Position numbers and translations under genes: made by a program
Assembly: GCA_021769135.1 (NCBI GenBank)
Contig: JAETTM010000015.1
Location: 1 to 64,000 of the forward strand
Length of the DNA: 64,000 nt
Origin: Lachnospiraceae bacterium
GTDB lineage: Bacteria > Bacillota > Clostridia > Lachnospirales > Lachnospiraceae
Reading direction: 5' to 3'
Shown here: in pieces, positions 7,824 to 16,066 of the stretch
How positions within the stretch are numbered: position 1 is the stretch's first letter
Layout: each line of letters opens with the position of its first letter
Notes under the pieces: model-generated
What the model saw: the letters and a program-made list of their open reading frames with translations, nothing else
Told to the model about the DNA's origin: nothing
Database searches by the model: none

Positions 7824-9249
7824 AGGAAACAGAAAAAGTTTCCGTTTATCTTTACAACCGGGAATTATAGTTTTATTGGTAAGTGCAATTTTGATTGGCC
7901 TTTTGGCATTGGGAATCGTTTTCCTTCTGTCGGGATGCGGAACAAAACAAGAGAAACCGAAATATGTATTTGTCTTTCTGGGAGATGGCATGGGAATTAA
8001 TCAAGTAGCCTCCGCCAGATATTGGGAAGCGCAGGAGAGGGAACAATCCGCGGCGGATTCCATCTGGAACGCGTCATCCTTCGATTCCTTCCCAGTCATA
8101 GGAATGATGAGCACCCATAATATGGATTTGACGGTGACGGATTCCGCTGCGTCTGCTACGGCGCTGTTCACAGGAAAAAAGACGGGCAATGGCTCTTTAA
8201 ACTATAATCCGGTTACGAAAGAATGGTATGTGCCCTTTGCGAAAAAACTTTCGGACAACGGTTATGCGACGGGCGTAATTTCCACGACGTCATTGGAACA
8301 CGCATCCCCCGCAGCGCTTTATGCAAATGCGGAAGACCGCTACGATTACCCGGAGATCGCCCGCCAGGGGATTACCTGCGGGTGGCTGGATTTCTGGGCG
8401 GCAGGAGGTTTTTACAGGGAAGAAGAGGAACTTCTGGAAGAAGCGGAAAAAGAAGGATTTACCGTTGTGGATTCGCCGGACGAACTGGAAGGGACGGACG
8501 GGAAGTCTCTTCCCGTTTTGGCTGTGGCAAGAGACGATTTTGCGGCTCCCCATATGGCTTATGAAATTGACCGGGCGCGAAGACAACAGTACGGTGCGCG
8601 GGAGATATCCTTTGCGGATTTGGTAAAACAGGCGGCATCATGCCTGCAGGAAACAGGCAGCTTTTTTCTGTTTGCGGAAGCCGGAAAGATTGACACGGCG
8701 TGTTCCAACCAGGACCTGGTTTCTTCCATACATGAAGTAAAGGGACTGGATGATGCGGTGGCGGAAGCGCTGGTTTTCTATAAGGAATATCCCGAGGAAA
8801 CGCTGATTATAGTATTGGCGGATCATGAGACGGGGAGTCTGCGAATCGGGAGTAAAATAGACGGCAGCGCAATCTCCGGCCAGGTGGCTTCCCGCGTCAG
8901 ATTTGAGAAAATCATGAAAGAGTTGTATGAGGAAAAGGCGGATTTTTCCGAGGCAATGGAGAAAACAGAACATTATTTTGGAATTGCCAAAGAGGATTTG
9001 GATTCGGAGGAACAAGAAGCGTTGAAAGACGCATATGAAGAAACGAAAAAGGGCGCGGAGACGGATGAATTTACGGAGCTGCTTTGCGAAATGAAAGCAG
9101 CACAGGTTAATATGGAATTCGTGTCGGGATCTCACAGCGGCCAGCCGGTTCCGGTGTATGCGATAGGGTGCGGAGCCGAGAATTTTGCAGGAATGTATGA
9201 CAATACGAAAATATATGAAAAGCTAAGCTCTGTTATGGGGCTGCGCTGA
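7786..9249 (+). CDS. Alkaline phosphatase family lipoprotein
   Basis: 487 residues. A very basic N-terminus is followed by a hydrophobic helix and LLSGCG, which reads as a lipobox, so the protein is likely lipid-anchored outside the cell. FLGDGMG near residue 67 and TDSAASATA near residue 117 are the first metal site and the nucleophile serine region of the PhoA-type fold; ADHETG and SGSHSGQPVP supply later metal ligands. ATG 7786 is chosen because aggagg lies nine bases upstream; ATG 7768 in frame precedes that site. It overlaps the synthase gene and ends the cluster before a terminator. In context it may recycle phosphate from phosphorylated surface polymer or polyphosphate (inference). Confidence 0.88.
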   Translation: MDKEKKERNRKNEGNRKSFRLSLQPGIIVLLVSAILIGLLALGIVFLLSGCGTKQEKPKYVFVFLGDGMGINQVASARYWEAQEREQSAADSIWNASSFDSFPVIGMMSTHNMDLTVTDSAASATALFTGKKTGNGSLNYNPVTKEWYVPFAKKLSDNGYATGVISTTSLEHASPAALYANAEDRYDYPEIARQGITCGWLDFWAAGGFYREEEELLEEAEKEGFTVVDSPDELEGTDGKSLPVLAVARDDFAAPHMAYEIDRARRQQYGAREISFADLVKQAASCLQETGSFFLFAEAGKIDTACSNQDLVSSIHEVKGLDDAVAEALVFYKEYPEETLIIVLADHETGSLRIGSKIDGSAISGQVASRVRFEKIMKELYEEKADFSEAMEKTEHYFGIAKEDLDSEEQEALKDAYEETKKGAETDEFTELLCEMKAAQVNMEFVSGSHSGQPVPVYAIGCGAENFAGMYDNTKIYEKLSSVMGLR

Positions 9250-9275
9250 CAGGGGGAAGGCATATATCTGCCCAT

Positions 9276-9319
9276 AAAGCCCAGTGGTCCGAGTCTTATG
9301 GCTCAAGCCGCTGGGCTTT
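9276..9319 (+). terminator. Rho-independent type terminator after the alkaline phosphatase gene
   Basis: Arms AAAGCCCAG (9276-9284) and CTGGGCTTT (9311-9319) pair perfectly around an inner stem. T-rich sequence follows. It separates the surface-polymer run from the clpS operon. Confidence 0.7.
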
Positions 9320-9344
9320 ATTCAGTGTTTTTCAAGGAAGCGGA

Positions 9345-9373
9345 TTGAGAAAATGAAAAGAAACTGTTATAAT
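9345..9373 (+). promoter_or_regulatory. Sigma-A type promoter for clpS-clpA-aat
   Basis: TTGAGA at 9345-9350 and TATAAT at 9368-9373 are separated by 17 bases, with TG one base upstream of the -10 (extended -10). It lies just after a terminator and 46 bases before the clpS start. Confidence 0.75.
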
Positions 9374-9418
9374 GGACTGCGGTGAATGGTACAGTCTCTG
9401 AAGCAAGGAGTAAAAAAT

Positions 9419-9733
9419 ATGTCGGTACAGGGAGAAACGAAGGAAAAAATAAAGGTAAATATAAGGGAGCCGAAGCATTATCAGGTGATTATGCATAATG
9501 ACGACTTTACTTCCATGGAATTTGTGGTGGAGATTTTGATGAGCATTTTCCATAAAGGGGAGGCGGAGGCGGAAAGGCTGATGCTGATGGTGCATGAGAA
9601 GGGACGGGCTGGGATAGGGGCGTATCCCTATGATATTGCGGTGACAAAGGTCCAGGCGGCGACGGCAAGGGCGCGGGAAGAAGGGTTCCCGTTCCGGATG
9701 ACAGTGGAGGAAGATAATGCATATATCCGTTGA
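9419..9733 (+). CDS. clpS: ClpS adaptor protein
   Basis: 104 residues. ClpS binds proteins with destabilising N-terminal residues and hands them to ClpA(P). The N-degron pocket residues are visible: NDDFT, the gatekeeper Met in SMEFV and the His in MVHEKG. ATG 9419 has aaggag eight bases upstream; ATG 9386 in frame has no such site. The gene overlaps clpA by 17 bases. Having clpS, clpA and aat together indicates a functional Leu/N-degron pathway, which is absent from Bacillus subtilis. Confidence 0.95.
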   Translation: MSVQGETKEKIKVNIREPKHYQVIMHNDDFTSMEFVVEILMSIFHKGEAEAERLMLMVHEKGRAGIGAYPYDIAVTKVQAATARAREEGFPFRMTVEEDNAYIR

Positions 9734-12005
9734 AGTGGCAGAAATTATCAATGCGGTGATGGAATTGGGGAAAAGCGCCCATTTTGAATATGTGACGCCG
9801 GAACTGGCATTGTATGTAATATGTAAAAATAAAGTATTTGCCCAGGCGTTTGAGAACTGCGGCGGGAATGTAAACGAACTGGACTTTAATCTTAGGAATT
9901 ATTTAGAGGAATATATGGATAAGACGGAGACGGAGGAAGATGAGGAAGAGGAACTGTACGTGGGGAATCTTCCGGAACTTTCTCAGGGCATGACGAATAT
10001 GCTGACCCTTGCCTGGGAATCTTCCGAAGGGAGCGGCAGACATTTTGTGGAACTGCCCCATATCATACATGCCATATACGAATTGGAGGAAAGCTACGCG
10101 GCCTACTATATGAAGGCGCAGGGGGTGGAACAGGCGGAGCTTTTGCAGGAAATGGCCATGATATATGAAGAGATAGCCTATGAAAAGGAAGTCGGGAAAA
10201 AAGAAGGGGGAGAGGACGGCGAAAAGGACGGTTCCTCTGAAACAAGAGGGGAAAAGGGATTGTGGAGGCAGTATGCGGTCTGCTTAAACGAGGAATTGGA
10301 GGGGATGAACCCTTTGATTGGCAGGCAGGATGAGCTGGAAAGGACGATGCAGACCCTCTGCCGAAAAGATAAAAACAATCCGCTCCATATCGGCGAACCT
10401 GGGGTAGGGAAAACGGCCATTATGTATGGCCTGGCCAAGCTTTTGAATGAAAATCGGGTTCCGGAGCCTCTGAGAGGGGCGAAAATATTTTCCCTTGATT
10501 TGGGAAGCCTGGTGGCGGGTACCCAGTACCGGGGCGATTTTGAAAAGCGGCTGAAAAGGGTGATGGATAGCATAGCCCATGAGGAAAAACCCATTGTCTA
10601 TATTGACGAAATCCATAATATTGTAGGGGCCGGTGCGGTAAATGGGGGGAGCCTTGATATCTCCAATATGCTTAAGCCCTATCTGGCGGCGGGGCATATT
10701 CGTTTCGTAGGGGCGACCACTTACGGCGAATATAAAAAACATTTTGAGAAAAGCAAAAGCCTGGTCAGGCGGTTTCAAAATATAGATATCAAAGAGCCGG
10801 GAATAGAGGATACTATCCAGATTCTTCAAGGGCTGGAAAAAAATTATGAAGAATTCCACAACGTGGCCTACGAAAACGGTGTGCTGGAATATGCGGCGGA
10901 GATGAGCGCAAAATATATCAACGAAAGGTATCTGCCGGATAAAGCCATCGATTTGATAGACGAAGCAGGCGCCTACCGGAGGCTGCATCCCCTGGGAACC
11001 GGAACGGAGTCCGGGCGGAAGGAGCCGGTGGGAAAAGATGTTATTGATGAAATCCTCTCGAAGATATGTCAGATTCCCAAGCGGACGGTGGAGAGCGATG
11101 AGACGGCATCGCTGGCCACATTGGAGGAACGCTTGAAAAATCGGGTCTTCTCCCAGGAGGAAGCGATAGCGCAGGTGGTGAACGCGGTGAAATTTTCCCG
11201 TGCCGGCCTGCTGGAAGAGGGGAAGCCATTGGCCAGCCTTCTGTTCGTAGGGCCTACGGGCGTGGGCAAAACGGAAATAGCAAGAAGCCTTGCGGAAGAA
11301 CTGGGAATCCGTTTAATCCGCTTCGACATGAGCGAATATGAGGAAAAACATGCGGTGGCTAAGCTGATCGGCGCACCGGCAGGCTATGTTGGCTATGAGG
11401 AAGGCGGCCTGCTGACGGAGGAAATCCGCAAGCATCCCCATGCGGTCCTCCTGCTTGACGAGGTGGAAAAGGCCCACCCGGATATTTACAATATCCTTTT
11501 GCAGGTGATGGACTATGCCACGCTGACGGATAATCAAGGAAGGAAGGCCGATTTCAGGAATGTCATCCTCATTATGACATCCAATGCGGGGGCGAGCCGG
11601 ATAGGGAAACATGGCATTGGTTTTCAGGGGCAGGATGTGAAAGCCGATGTTATTCTGGAAGAAGTAAAGCGCATCTTCCAGCCCGAGTTCCGTAACCGGC
11701 TGAACCGGATTGTAGTATTCAAGGGAATGAATGAAGGGATGGCGGAACGGATTGTGGAGAAGAAACTGGGCGAGCTTGGCCAAATGCTGCGCAAAAAAGG
11801 GGTGGAATTTTCGGCGGATGCCAATGCGAAAGCGCTGGTGAAGGAAAAAGGCATCAGTGTGGAATTTGGCGCAAGGGAGATAGAGCGGGTGATACAGGGT
11901 GAAATTAAGCCGCTTCTTGTGGATGAAATCCTGTTCGGGGCGCTGAAGGATGGCGGGAAATGCCTGCTGACCGTAGGCGACGGCGGGTTTAAGCTTTGCT
12001 TTTAG
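9717..12005 (+). CDS. clpA: ClpA-type AAA+ unfoldase subunit of Clp protease
   Basis: 762 residues, the usual ClpA length. An N-terminal Clp_N domain (about 1-140) is followed by an acidic linker, a first AAA+ module with Walker A GEPGVGKTA near 226 and Walker B VYIDEIHN near 293, and a second module with GPTGVGKTE near 512 and LLLDEVEK near 577. A GIGFQ loop near residue 632 is the tripeptide docking loop for ClpP. There is no M-domain, which separates it from ClpB and ClpC. ATG 9717 is six bases after ggagg and lies inside clpS, so the two are coupled. clpP is not in this window. Confidence 0.93.
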   Translation: MHISVEVAEIINAVMELGKSAHFEYVTPELALYVICKNKVFAQAFENCGGNVNELDFNLRNYLEEYMDKTETEEDEEEELYVGNLPELSQGMTNMLTLAWESSEGSGRHFVELPHIIHAIYELEESYAAYYMKAQGVEQAELLQEMAMIYEEIAYEKEVGKKEGGEDGEKDGSSETRGEKGLWRQYAVCLNEELEGMNPLIGRQDELERTMQTLCRKDKNNPLHIGEPGVGKTAIMYGLAKLLNENRVPEPLRGAKIFSLDLGSLVAGTQYRGDFEKRLKRVMDSIAHEEKPIVYIDEIHNIVGAGAVNGGSLDISNMLKPYLAAGHIRFVGATTYGEYKKHFEKSKSLVRRFQNIDIKEPGIEDTIQILQGLEKNYEEFHNVAYENGVLEYAAEMSAKYINERYLPDKAIDLIDEAGAYRRLHPLGTGTESGRKEPVGKDVIDEILSKICQIPKRTVESDETASLATLEERLKNRVFSQEEAIAQVVNAVKFSRAGLLEEGKPLASLLFVGPTGVGKTEIARSLAEELGIRLIRFDMSEYEEKHAVAKLIGAPAGYVGYEEGGLLTEEIRKHPHAVLLLDEVEKAHPDIYNILLQVMDYATLTDNQGRKADFRNVILIMTSNAGASRIGKHGIGFQGQDVKADVILEEVKRIFQPEFRNRLNRIVVFKGMNEGMAERIVEKKLGELGQMLRKKGVEFSADANAKALVKEKGISVEFGAREIERVIQGEIKPLLVDEILFGALKDGGKCLLTVGDGGFKLCF

Positions 12006-12019
12006 AAAGGAAGAGCGAT

Positions 12020-12670
12020 ATGCCGGTTTATTGTCTGGATAGAGAAAACATTTATTTCCCTGACCCTACGCTGGCCCGGCCGGACGGACTGCTGGCCGTG
12101 GGAGGGGATTTACGCATGGAACGCCTTTTGCTGGCGTATGCCCATGGCATCTTCCCTTGGTATAATCCGGGAGAAAAAATCATGTGGTGGTGCCCGAAGG
12201 AGAGGTTCGTGATTATCCCGGAAGAAATACATGTTTCCCGTTCCATGAAAAAATATATGAAAAAGCATACGCTGCAGATTGCGTTTAACAGAGACTTCGG
12301 GGATACCATGCACCGATGCAGGATAAAGAGGGAATGGGAAGAGGGCACCTGGATTTCCGATGAAATGGAAGAAGCCTATGGGAACCTGCACCGAGCAGGG
12401 TATGCGGCCAGCGTGGAAGCATGGGAGGACGGAGAACTGGCGGGCGGCCTGTATGGAGTTTCCATCGGGAAATGTTTTTTTGGCGAGAGCATGTTTTCGG
12501 AAAAGGAAAATGGCTCTAAAATGGCTTTGATTGGTTTGGCCCGTCTTTTGGAGCAGAACCGTTTTTTATTCATTGACTGCCAATTTCATACGGAACATTT
12601 GGAAAGTATGGGCGGAAAATTTATTTCGTGGGAAAAATATGATAGAATGTTAAGGGGAGGCATATGTTAG
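12020..12670 (+). CDS. aat: Leucyl/phenylalanyl-tRNA-protein transferase
   Basis: 216 residues. Aat attaches Leu or Phe from aminoacyl-tRNA to proteins with N-terminal Lys or Arg, creating ClpS-recognised degrons. Signature segments are FPDPTLARPDGLLAVGGDL, HGIFPWYNPGEKIMWWCP, the GGLYGVSIGKCFFGESMFS block and FIDCQFHTEHLESMGG. ATG 12020 follows gaaaggaag; the frame is open upstream to a TTG at 11996, which would overlap clpA. It closes the operon that makes and degrades N-degron substrates. Confidence 0.95.
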   Translation: MPVYCLDRENIYFPDPTLARPDGLLAVGGDLRMERLLLAYAHGIFPWYNPGEKIMWWCPKERFVIIPEEIHVSRSMKKYMKKHTLQIAFNRDFGDTMHRCRIKREWEEGTWISDEMEEAYGNLHRAGYAASVEAWEDGELAGGLYGVSIGKCFFGESMFSEKENGSKMALIGLARLLEQNRFLFIDCQFHTEHLESMGGKFISWEKYDRMLRGGIC

Positions 12671-12702
12671 CCCAAGCCGTTAGCATTTATGGTAAATAGA
12701 CG

Positions 12703-12732
12703 TTGAATTGTATTGACGGAATGTGTTATATT
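12703..12732 (+). promoter_or_regulatory. Probable sigma-A promoter of the hybrid kinase gene
   Basis: TTGAAT at 12703-12708 and TATATT at 12727-12732 are 18 bases apart. A TTGACG at 12713 is too close to that -10 but shows the region is promoter-like. The kinase start is 45 bases downstream. Confidence 0.5.
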
Positions 12733-12776
12733 AGAACAAGCAGTTAAAAGACAGATATTTGTTAGGAGAGGATATA

Positions 12777-15146
12777 GTGGAAATAAAGGATTATGAGATG
12801 CTTTTGGATTCGCCGCAGATGGCAGGGATTTGTGTAATCGGCGAGGGAAACCACGAGGTTTTATATTTCAATCAGCGAATAAAGGAAATTGTGCCCGATA
12901 TCCAAGTAGGGATGACGCTCCATAAGCTATGGCCGGGATGCCCGTTTAGGGATATGTGCGATAAAAAGGAAGAGCGAATCGTATATGAAAGGACTTCCCT
13001 GGGAGTTCCGTTGGAAATAACGGTGCGGAAAAGGCCATGGGAGGATACCCCTGCCCTGGTCATAACGGCAGTTGTGTATGAAGAACCGGACAGCCTGGTA
13101 TACCGTATGGAAAAGATGGTCAGGGGGATGAACGAAAAGGAGAGCCGATGCATTATCAATAGCTTGAGCAGCCTGTATTTTGCCACATATTATGTGGATT
13201 TGGAAAAAGGGAATTTCCGTGTGGTGACCCAGAGGGATGTGGTTGGGGATATTCTCGGTAAGAAGGAGGACTATAACGAAGGGTTGGCTGCATATACCCA
13301 CAATTTTGTGCATCCTCACAGCCAGGAAGAATATATGAAGAAGATGAGCCTGGAGAAACTGCGGCAAACGCTGGATGAGGAGCATCCCTTTGTGGCGGTG
13401 GAATACCTTAGGATGAAAAAAGGCACCGGGGATAGCCCTGTAGAGGACGGATGGGTGAGAGCCACGGTGATTTTATCCGAATACAGGGATGGGAAACCGG
13501 TAAAGGCGCTGTATGTGGCCCAGGATGTGACGGAGATTAAGCAGAAGGAGGAATGGGAGCACAGGATGCTGAAGGAGGCCTGTGATGCCGCTAACCATGC
13601 CAATGCCTCCAAAAGCGAGTTCCTATCCAGGATGAGCCACGATATCCGCACACCGCTGAATGCGATTATCGGCATGACGACGATTGCCGGCAGCCATCTG
13701 GACGACAGGGAGCGGATTGTGGATTGCCTGCAAAAAATTACAGTTTCCAGCAAGCACTTGTTGGCGCTTATCAACGAAGTATTGGATATGAGCAAGATAG
13801 AGTCGGGGAAAATTGATTTGTCGGAAGAGGAGTTCAACCTTTCGGATTTGATTCAAAACCTCTTTACCATAATCAGGCCCAATATACAGGCGAAGAACCA
13901 TAAGCTGGAACTGAATATTGCCAAAGTAGAACACGAGGATGTGGTAGGCGATGTGATGCGCCTTCAGCAGGTGTTCATGAATATTTTGGGGAATTCGGTG
14001 AAGTATACCCCACCGGGAGGCACGCTGGAGCTGGAAATTACGGAAAAGGAATCCAAAATTTTTGGATATGGCTGTTATGAATTTGTGTTCCGGGATAACG
14101 GCATCGGCATGTCGGAGGAATTTGTAAGAAAAATTTTTGAGCCGTTCAGCCGTGCGGAGGATTCGCGCATCAGCAAAATAGAAGGAACCGGCCTGGGGAT
14201 GGCCATTGCTATGAATATTGTCCGCATGATGAATGGGGAAATCCATGTGGAGAGCGCTGTGAACAAAGGGACCCAGTTTACGGTGACCGTATACTTGAAG
14301 CAGCAGAATACGGAAGTGCCCGATTTGGAACATTTGGTGAACCAATCGGTGCTGGTAGTGGACGATGACGCACTGGCTTGCGAAGCGGCATGTACGATTT
14401 TAAAAGATATAGGAATCGAAAGCGAATGGGTATTATCCGGTGAAGAAGCGGTAGAGCGGGTTTTGAAGGCCAAGCGGGAAGGCAAAGGGTTTTTCGCGGT
14501 TCTTTTGGATTGGCAGATGCCGAATATGGACGGGGTGGAAACCGCCAGGAGAATCCATCAGGAAATAGGGCCGGAAATACCGATTGTAATTCTGTCCGCC
14601 TATGATTGGAGCAATGTGGAGGCGGAGGCCCGCCAGGCAGGAATAGCCGGCTTTATTTCCAAGCCCCTGTTTAAATCCAGGCTGGTATACCTGTTCAAGA
14701 AAATTGCGGGAACCGAAGGAAAGAAGGAACTTTTGGAGAATAAGGGGTATGAAGGCAGGAACTTTGAAGGTAAGAGGATCCTGCTGGCGGAGGATAACGA
14801 GCTGAACCGGGAGATTGCCGAAGAAATCATCGGCAGTACCGGCGTGCTGATAGAGTCCGTGGAGGATGGGCAGCAGGCCGTGGAGGCATTTAAAAGCAAA
14901 GAAGCCTGGTATTATGACCTTATATTTATGGATGTGCAGATGCCGGTAATGAACGGCTATGAGGCTACGAGGGAGATACGGAAGCTGGATAGGGAGGATG
15001 CCGCCCGGATACCGATTATCGCCATGACGGCCAATGCCTTTACGGAAGATATGGTTGCCAGCAGGAAAGCGGGTATGAATGAGCATATCGCTAAGCCGCT
15101 GGATATGGAGCAGTTGATGAAGTGTATGGGGAATTGGATAGGGTAG
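12777..15146 (+). CDS. Hybrid sensor histidine kinase with two receiver domains
   Basis: 789 residues, no transmembrane helix, so probably a cytosolic sensor. Residues about 1-260 form two PAS-like modules. The phosphorylation site is SHDIRTPLN with His near residue 288, the ATPase domain has NSVKYTPPGG near 405, RDNGIGMS and GTGLGMA near 470. Receiver 1 (about 523-645) has LLDWQMPN with Asp near 577 and receiver 2 (about 665-785) has FMDVQMPV with Asp near 718. There is no His phosphotransfer or DNA-binding output domain, so a separate partner is needed. GTG 12777 follows aggagagg; the in-frame TTG 12759 precedes that site. No response regulator lies next to it. Confidence 0.9.
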   Translation: MEIKDYEMLLDSPQMAGICVIGEGNHEVLYFNQRIKEIVPDIQVGMTLHKLWPGCPFRDMCDKKEERIVYERTSLGVPLEITVRKRPWEDTPALVITAVVYEEPDSLVYRMEKMVRGMNEKESRCIINSLSSLYFATYYVDLEKGNFRVVTQRDVVGDILGKKEDYNEGLAAYTHNFVHPHSQEEYMKKMSLEKLRQTLDEEHPFVAVEYLRMKKGTGDSPVEDGWVRATVILSEYRDGKPVKALYVAQDVTEIKQKEEWEHRMLKEACDAANHANASKSEFLSRMSHDIRTPLNAIIGMTTIAGSHLDDRERIVDCLQKITVSSKHLLALINEVLDMSKIESGKIDLSEEEFNLSDLIQNLFTIIRPNIQAKNHKLELNIAKVEHEDVVGDVMRLQQVFMNILGNSVKYTPPGGTLELEITEKESKIFGYGCYEFVFRDNGIGMSEEFVRKIFEPFSRAEDSRISKIEGTGLGMAIAMNIVRMMNGEIHVESAVNKGTQFTVTVYLKQQNTEVPDLEHLVNQSVLVVDDDALACEAACTILKDIGIESEWVLSGEEAVERVLKAKREGKGFFAVLLDWQMPNMDGVETARRIHQEIGPEIPIVILSAYDWSNVEAEARQAGIAGFISKPLFKSRLVYLFKKIAGTEGKKELLENKGYEGRNFEGKRILLAEDNELNREIAEEIIGSTGVLIESVEDGQQAVEAFKSKEAWYYDLIFMDVQMPVMNGYEATREIRKLDREDAARIPIIAMTANAFTEDMVASRKAGMNEHIAKPLDMEQLMKCMGNWIG

Positions 15147-15181
15147 GGGGTAGAAGGACGGAAGGGTGAGGATAGAAGGAC

Positions 15182-15411
15182 GGAAGTCCATGCAAGGGCA
15201 GTGGGTTTTGCTGCGGTGTTTTCCGCAGGGCTTTACTAAGCAGAATAGGGAGGCTATGGCGGCGGTCGGGCCGTCTGCAAGTGCCGTCCGTGGCACATGC
15301 AGACTAACTGCGGCATCCATGCCGCAGTTTCCCTGGGGAGTCGATATTCTGCTAAGTAAAGCTCCGGCGGAAAACAATGCAGCAAAACCCACTGCCCTTG
15401 CATGGACTTCC
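15182..15411. repeat. Large imperfect inverted repeat element with two internal hairpins
   Basis: The arm at 15182-15246 (from GGAAGTCCATGC to AGCAGAAT) is nearly the reverse complement of 15346-15411, giving a stem of about 60 pairs with a few mismatches and one-base bulges. The 99-base loop contains two more hairpins: GTCTGCA with TGCAGAC (15273-15304) around GTGCC/GGCAC, and ACTGCGGC with GCCGCAGT (15307-15328). The whole could fold as a cruciform or a stable RNA. It lies 35 bases after the kinase stop and ahead of the padR promoter. It could be a MITE-like insertion, a 3' stabiliser or a structured RNA. Confidence 0.75.
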
Positions 15412-15608
15412 TGGCTTTCTATGGCTTTTGGGTTTTTTGTGGCCTTCCTGGCGCTTTCTATGGTGGGAAGATATGGGGGCGTGGGAATGGAGTACAGGAT
15501 TTGGTGGGAGAAGGTATGTAATGGATGGATAGATGATTTGGTTTTTATAGGGGAAGGGACTGCGTTTGAAGGTTTGGGATGATTTGGTTAGGGGATGGAA
15601 AAATTTAC
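15412..15608. other. Gap between the inverted-repeat element and the padR promoter
   Basis: No gene is supported. A frame at 15166-15582 is open across the inverted repeat but has no ribosome site and no family resemblance. Two imperfect direct copies of cctggctttctatgg (about 15410 and 15448) are present. The DNA becomes AT-rich near 15600. Confidence 0.4.
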
Positions 15609-15637
15609 TTGACATATATAGATAATAGATATATTAT
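15609..15637 (+). promoter_or_regulatory. Promoter and AT-rich operator region of padR
   Basis: TTGACA at 15609-15614 and TATTAT at 15632-15637 are 17 bases apart. The following 50 bases hold overlapping AT-rich dyads, including ATATGT near 15650 and ACATAT near 15689, which fit self-regulation by a PadR protein (inference). Confidence 0.6.
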
Positions 15638-15717
15638 GTAGTTGGTCGATATGTTGATGTTCTATATATAGATGTTCAATGTAATATACATATCGCAACG
15701 GGAAGGAGAAATCAAAA

Positions 15718-16041
15718 ATGGATAAAGCATTATTGTCAGGCAGTATGGGGATGCTTCTGTTAAAATTGCTTTCGGAAGGGGATAAGTACGGGTATGAGAT
15801 GATTGAGGAACTGCGGAGGCAGTCGAAGAATGTGTTCGAGTTAAAGGCGGGAACGCTTTACCCTTTGCTGCATGGGATGGAAGAGAAGAAGATGCTTACT
15901 TCTTATGAAAAGGAGGTATTGGGGAAAACGAGGAAGTATTATAGCATCACGAAAGAGGGAAGGAAAGCCCTGAAGCTGAAAACAGAGGAATGGCAGGAGT
16001 ATTCGGAAGCCGTGTTAAGAGTCCTGGCATTGGAAGGATGA
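15718..16041 (+). CDS. PadR family transcriptional regulator
   Basis: 107 residues, typical of the short PadR-s2 subfamily. The winged helix is clear: YGYEMIEEL, then LKAGTLYPLLHGMEEKKMLTS and GKTRKYYSITKEGRKAL forming the wing, and a short C-terminal dimer helix. PadR proteins repress adjacent genes until a ligand or envelope signal binds. A ggaagg site lies twelve bases before ATG 15718. The FtsW-like gene starts 25 bases later, so this pair is probably one autoregulated transcription unit. Confidence 0.92.
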   Translation: MDKALLSGSMGMLLLKLLSEGDKYGYEMIEELRRQSKNVFELKAGTLYPLLHGMEEKKMLTSYEKEVLGKTRKYYSITKEGRKALKLKTEEWQEYSEAVLRVLALEG

Positions 16042-16066
16042 GGGCGGAAAGGGAAGGGTTATTGGT

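Noticed and set aside
15166-15582. 138-codon open frame across the inverted repeat
   Set aside because: It is open because the two arms and hairpins lack stops; no ribosome site, no family resemblance, and the structure explains the sequence better.
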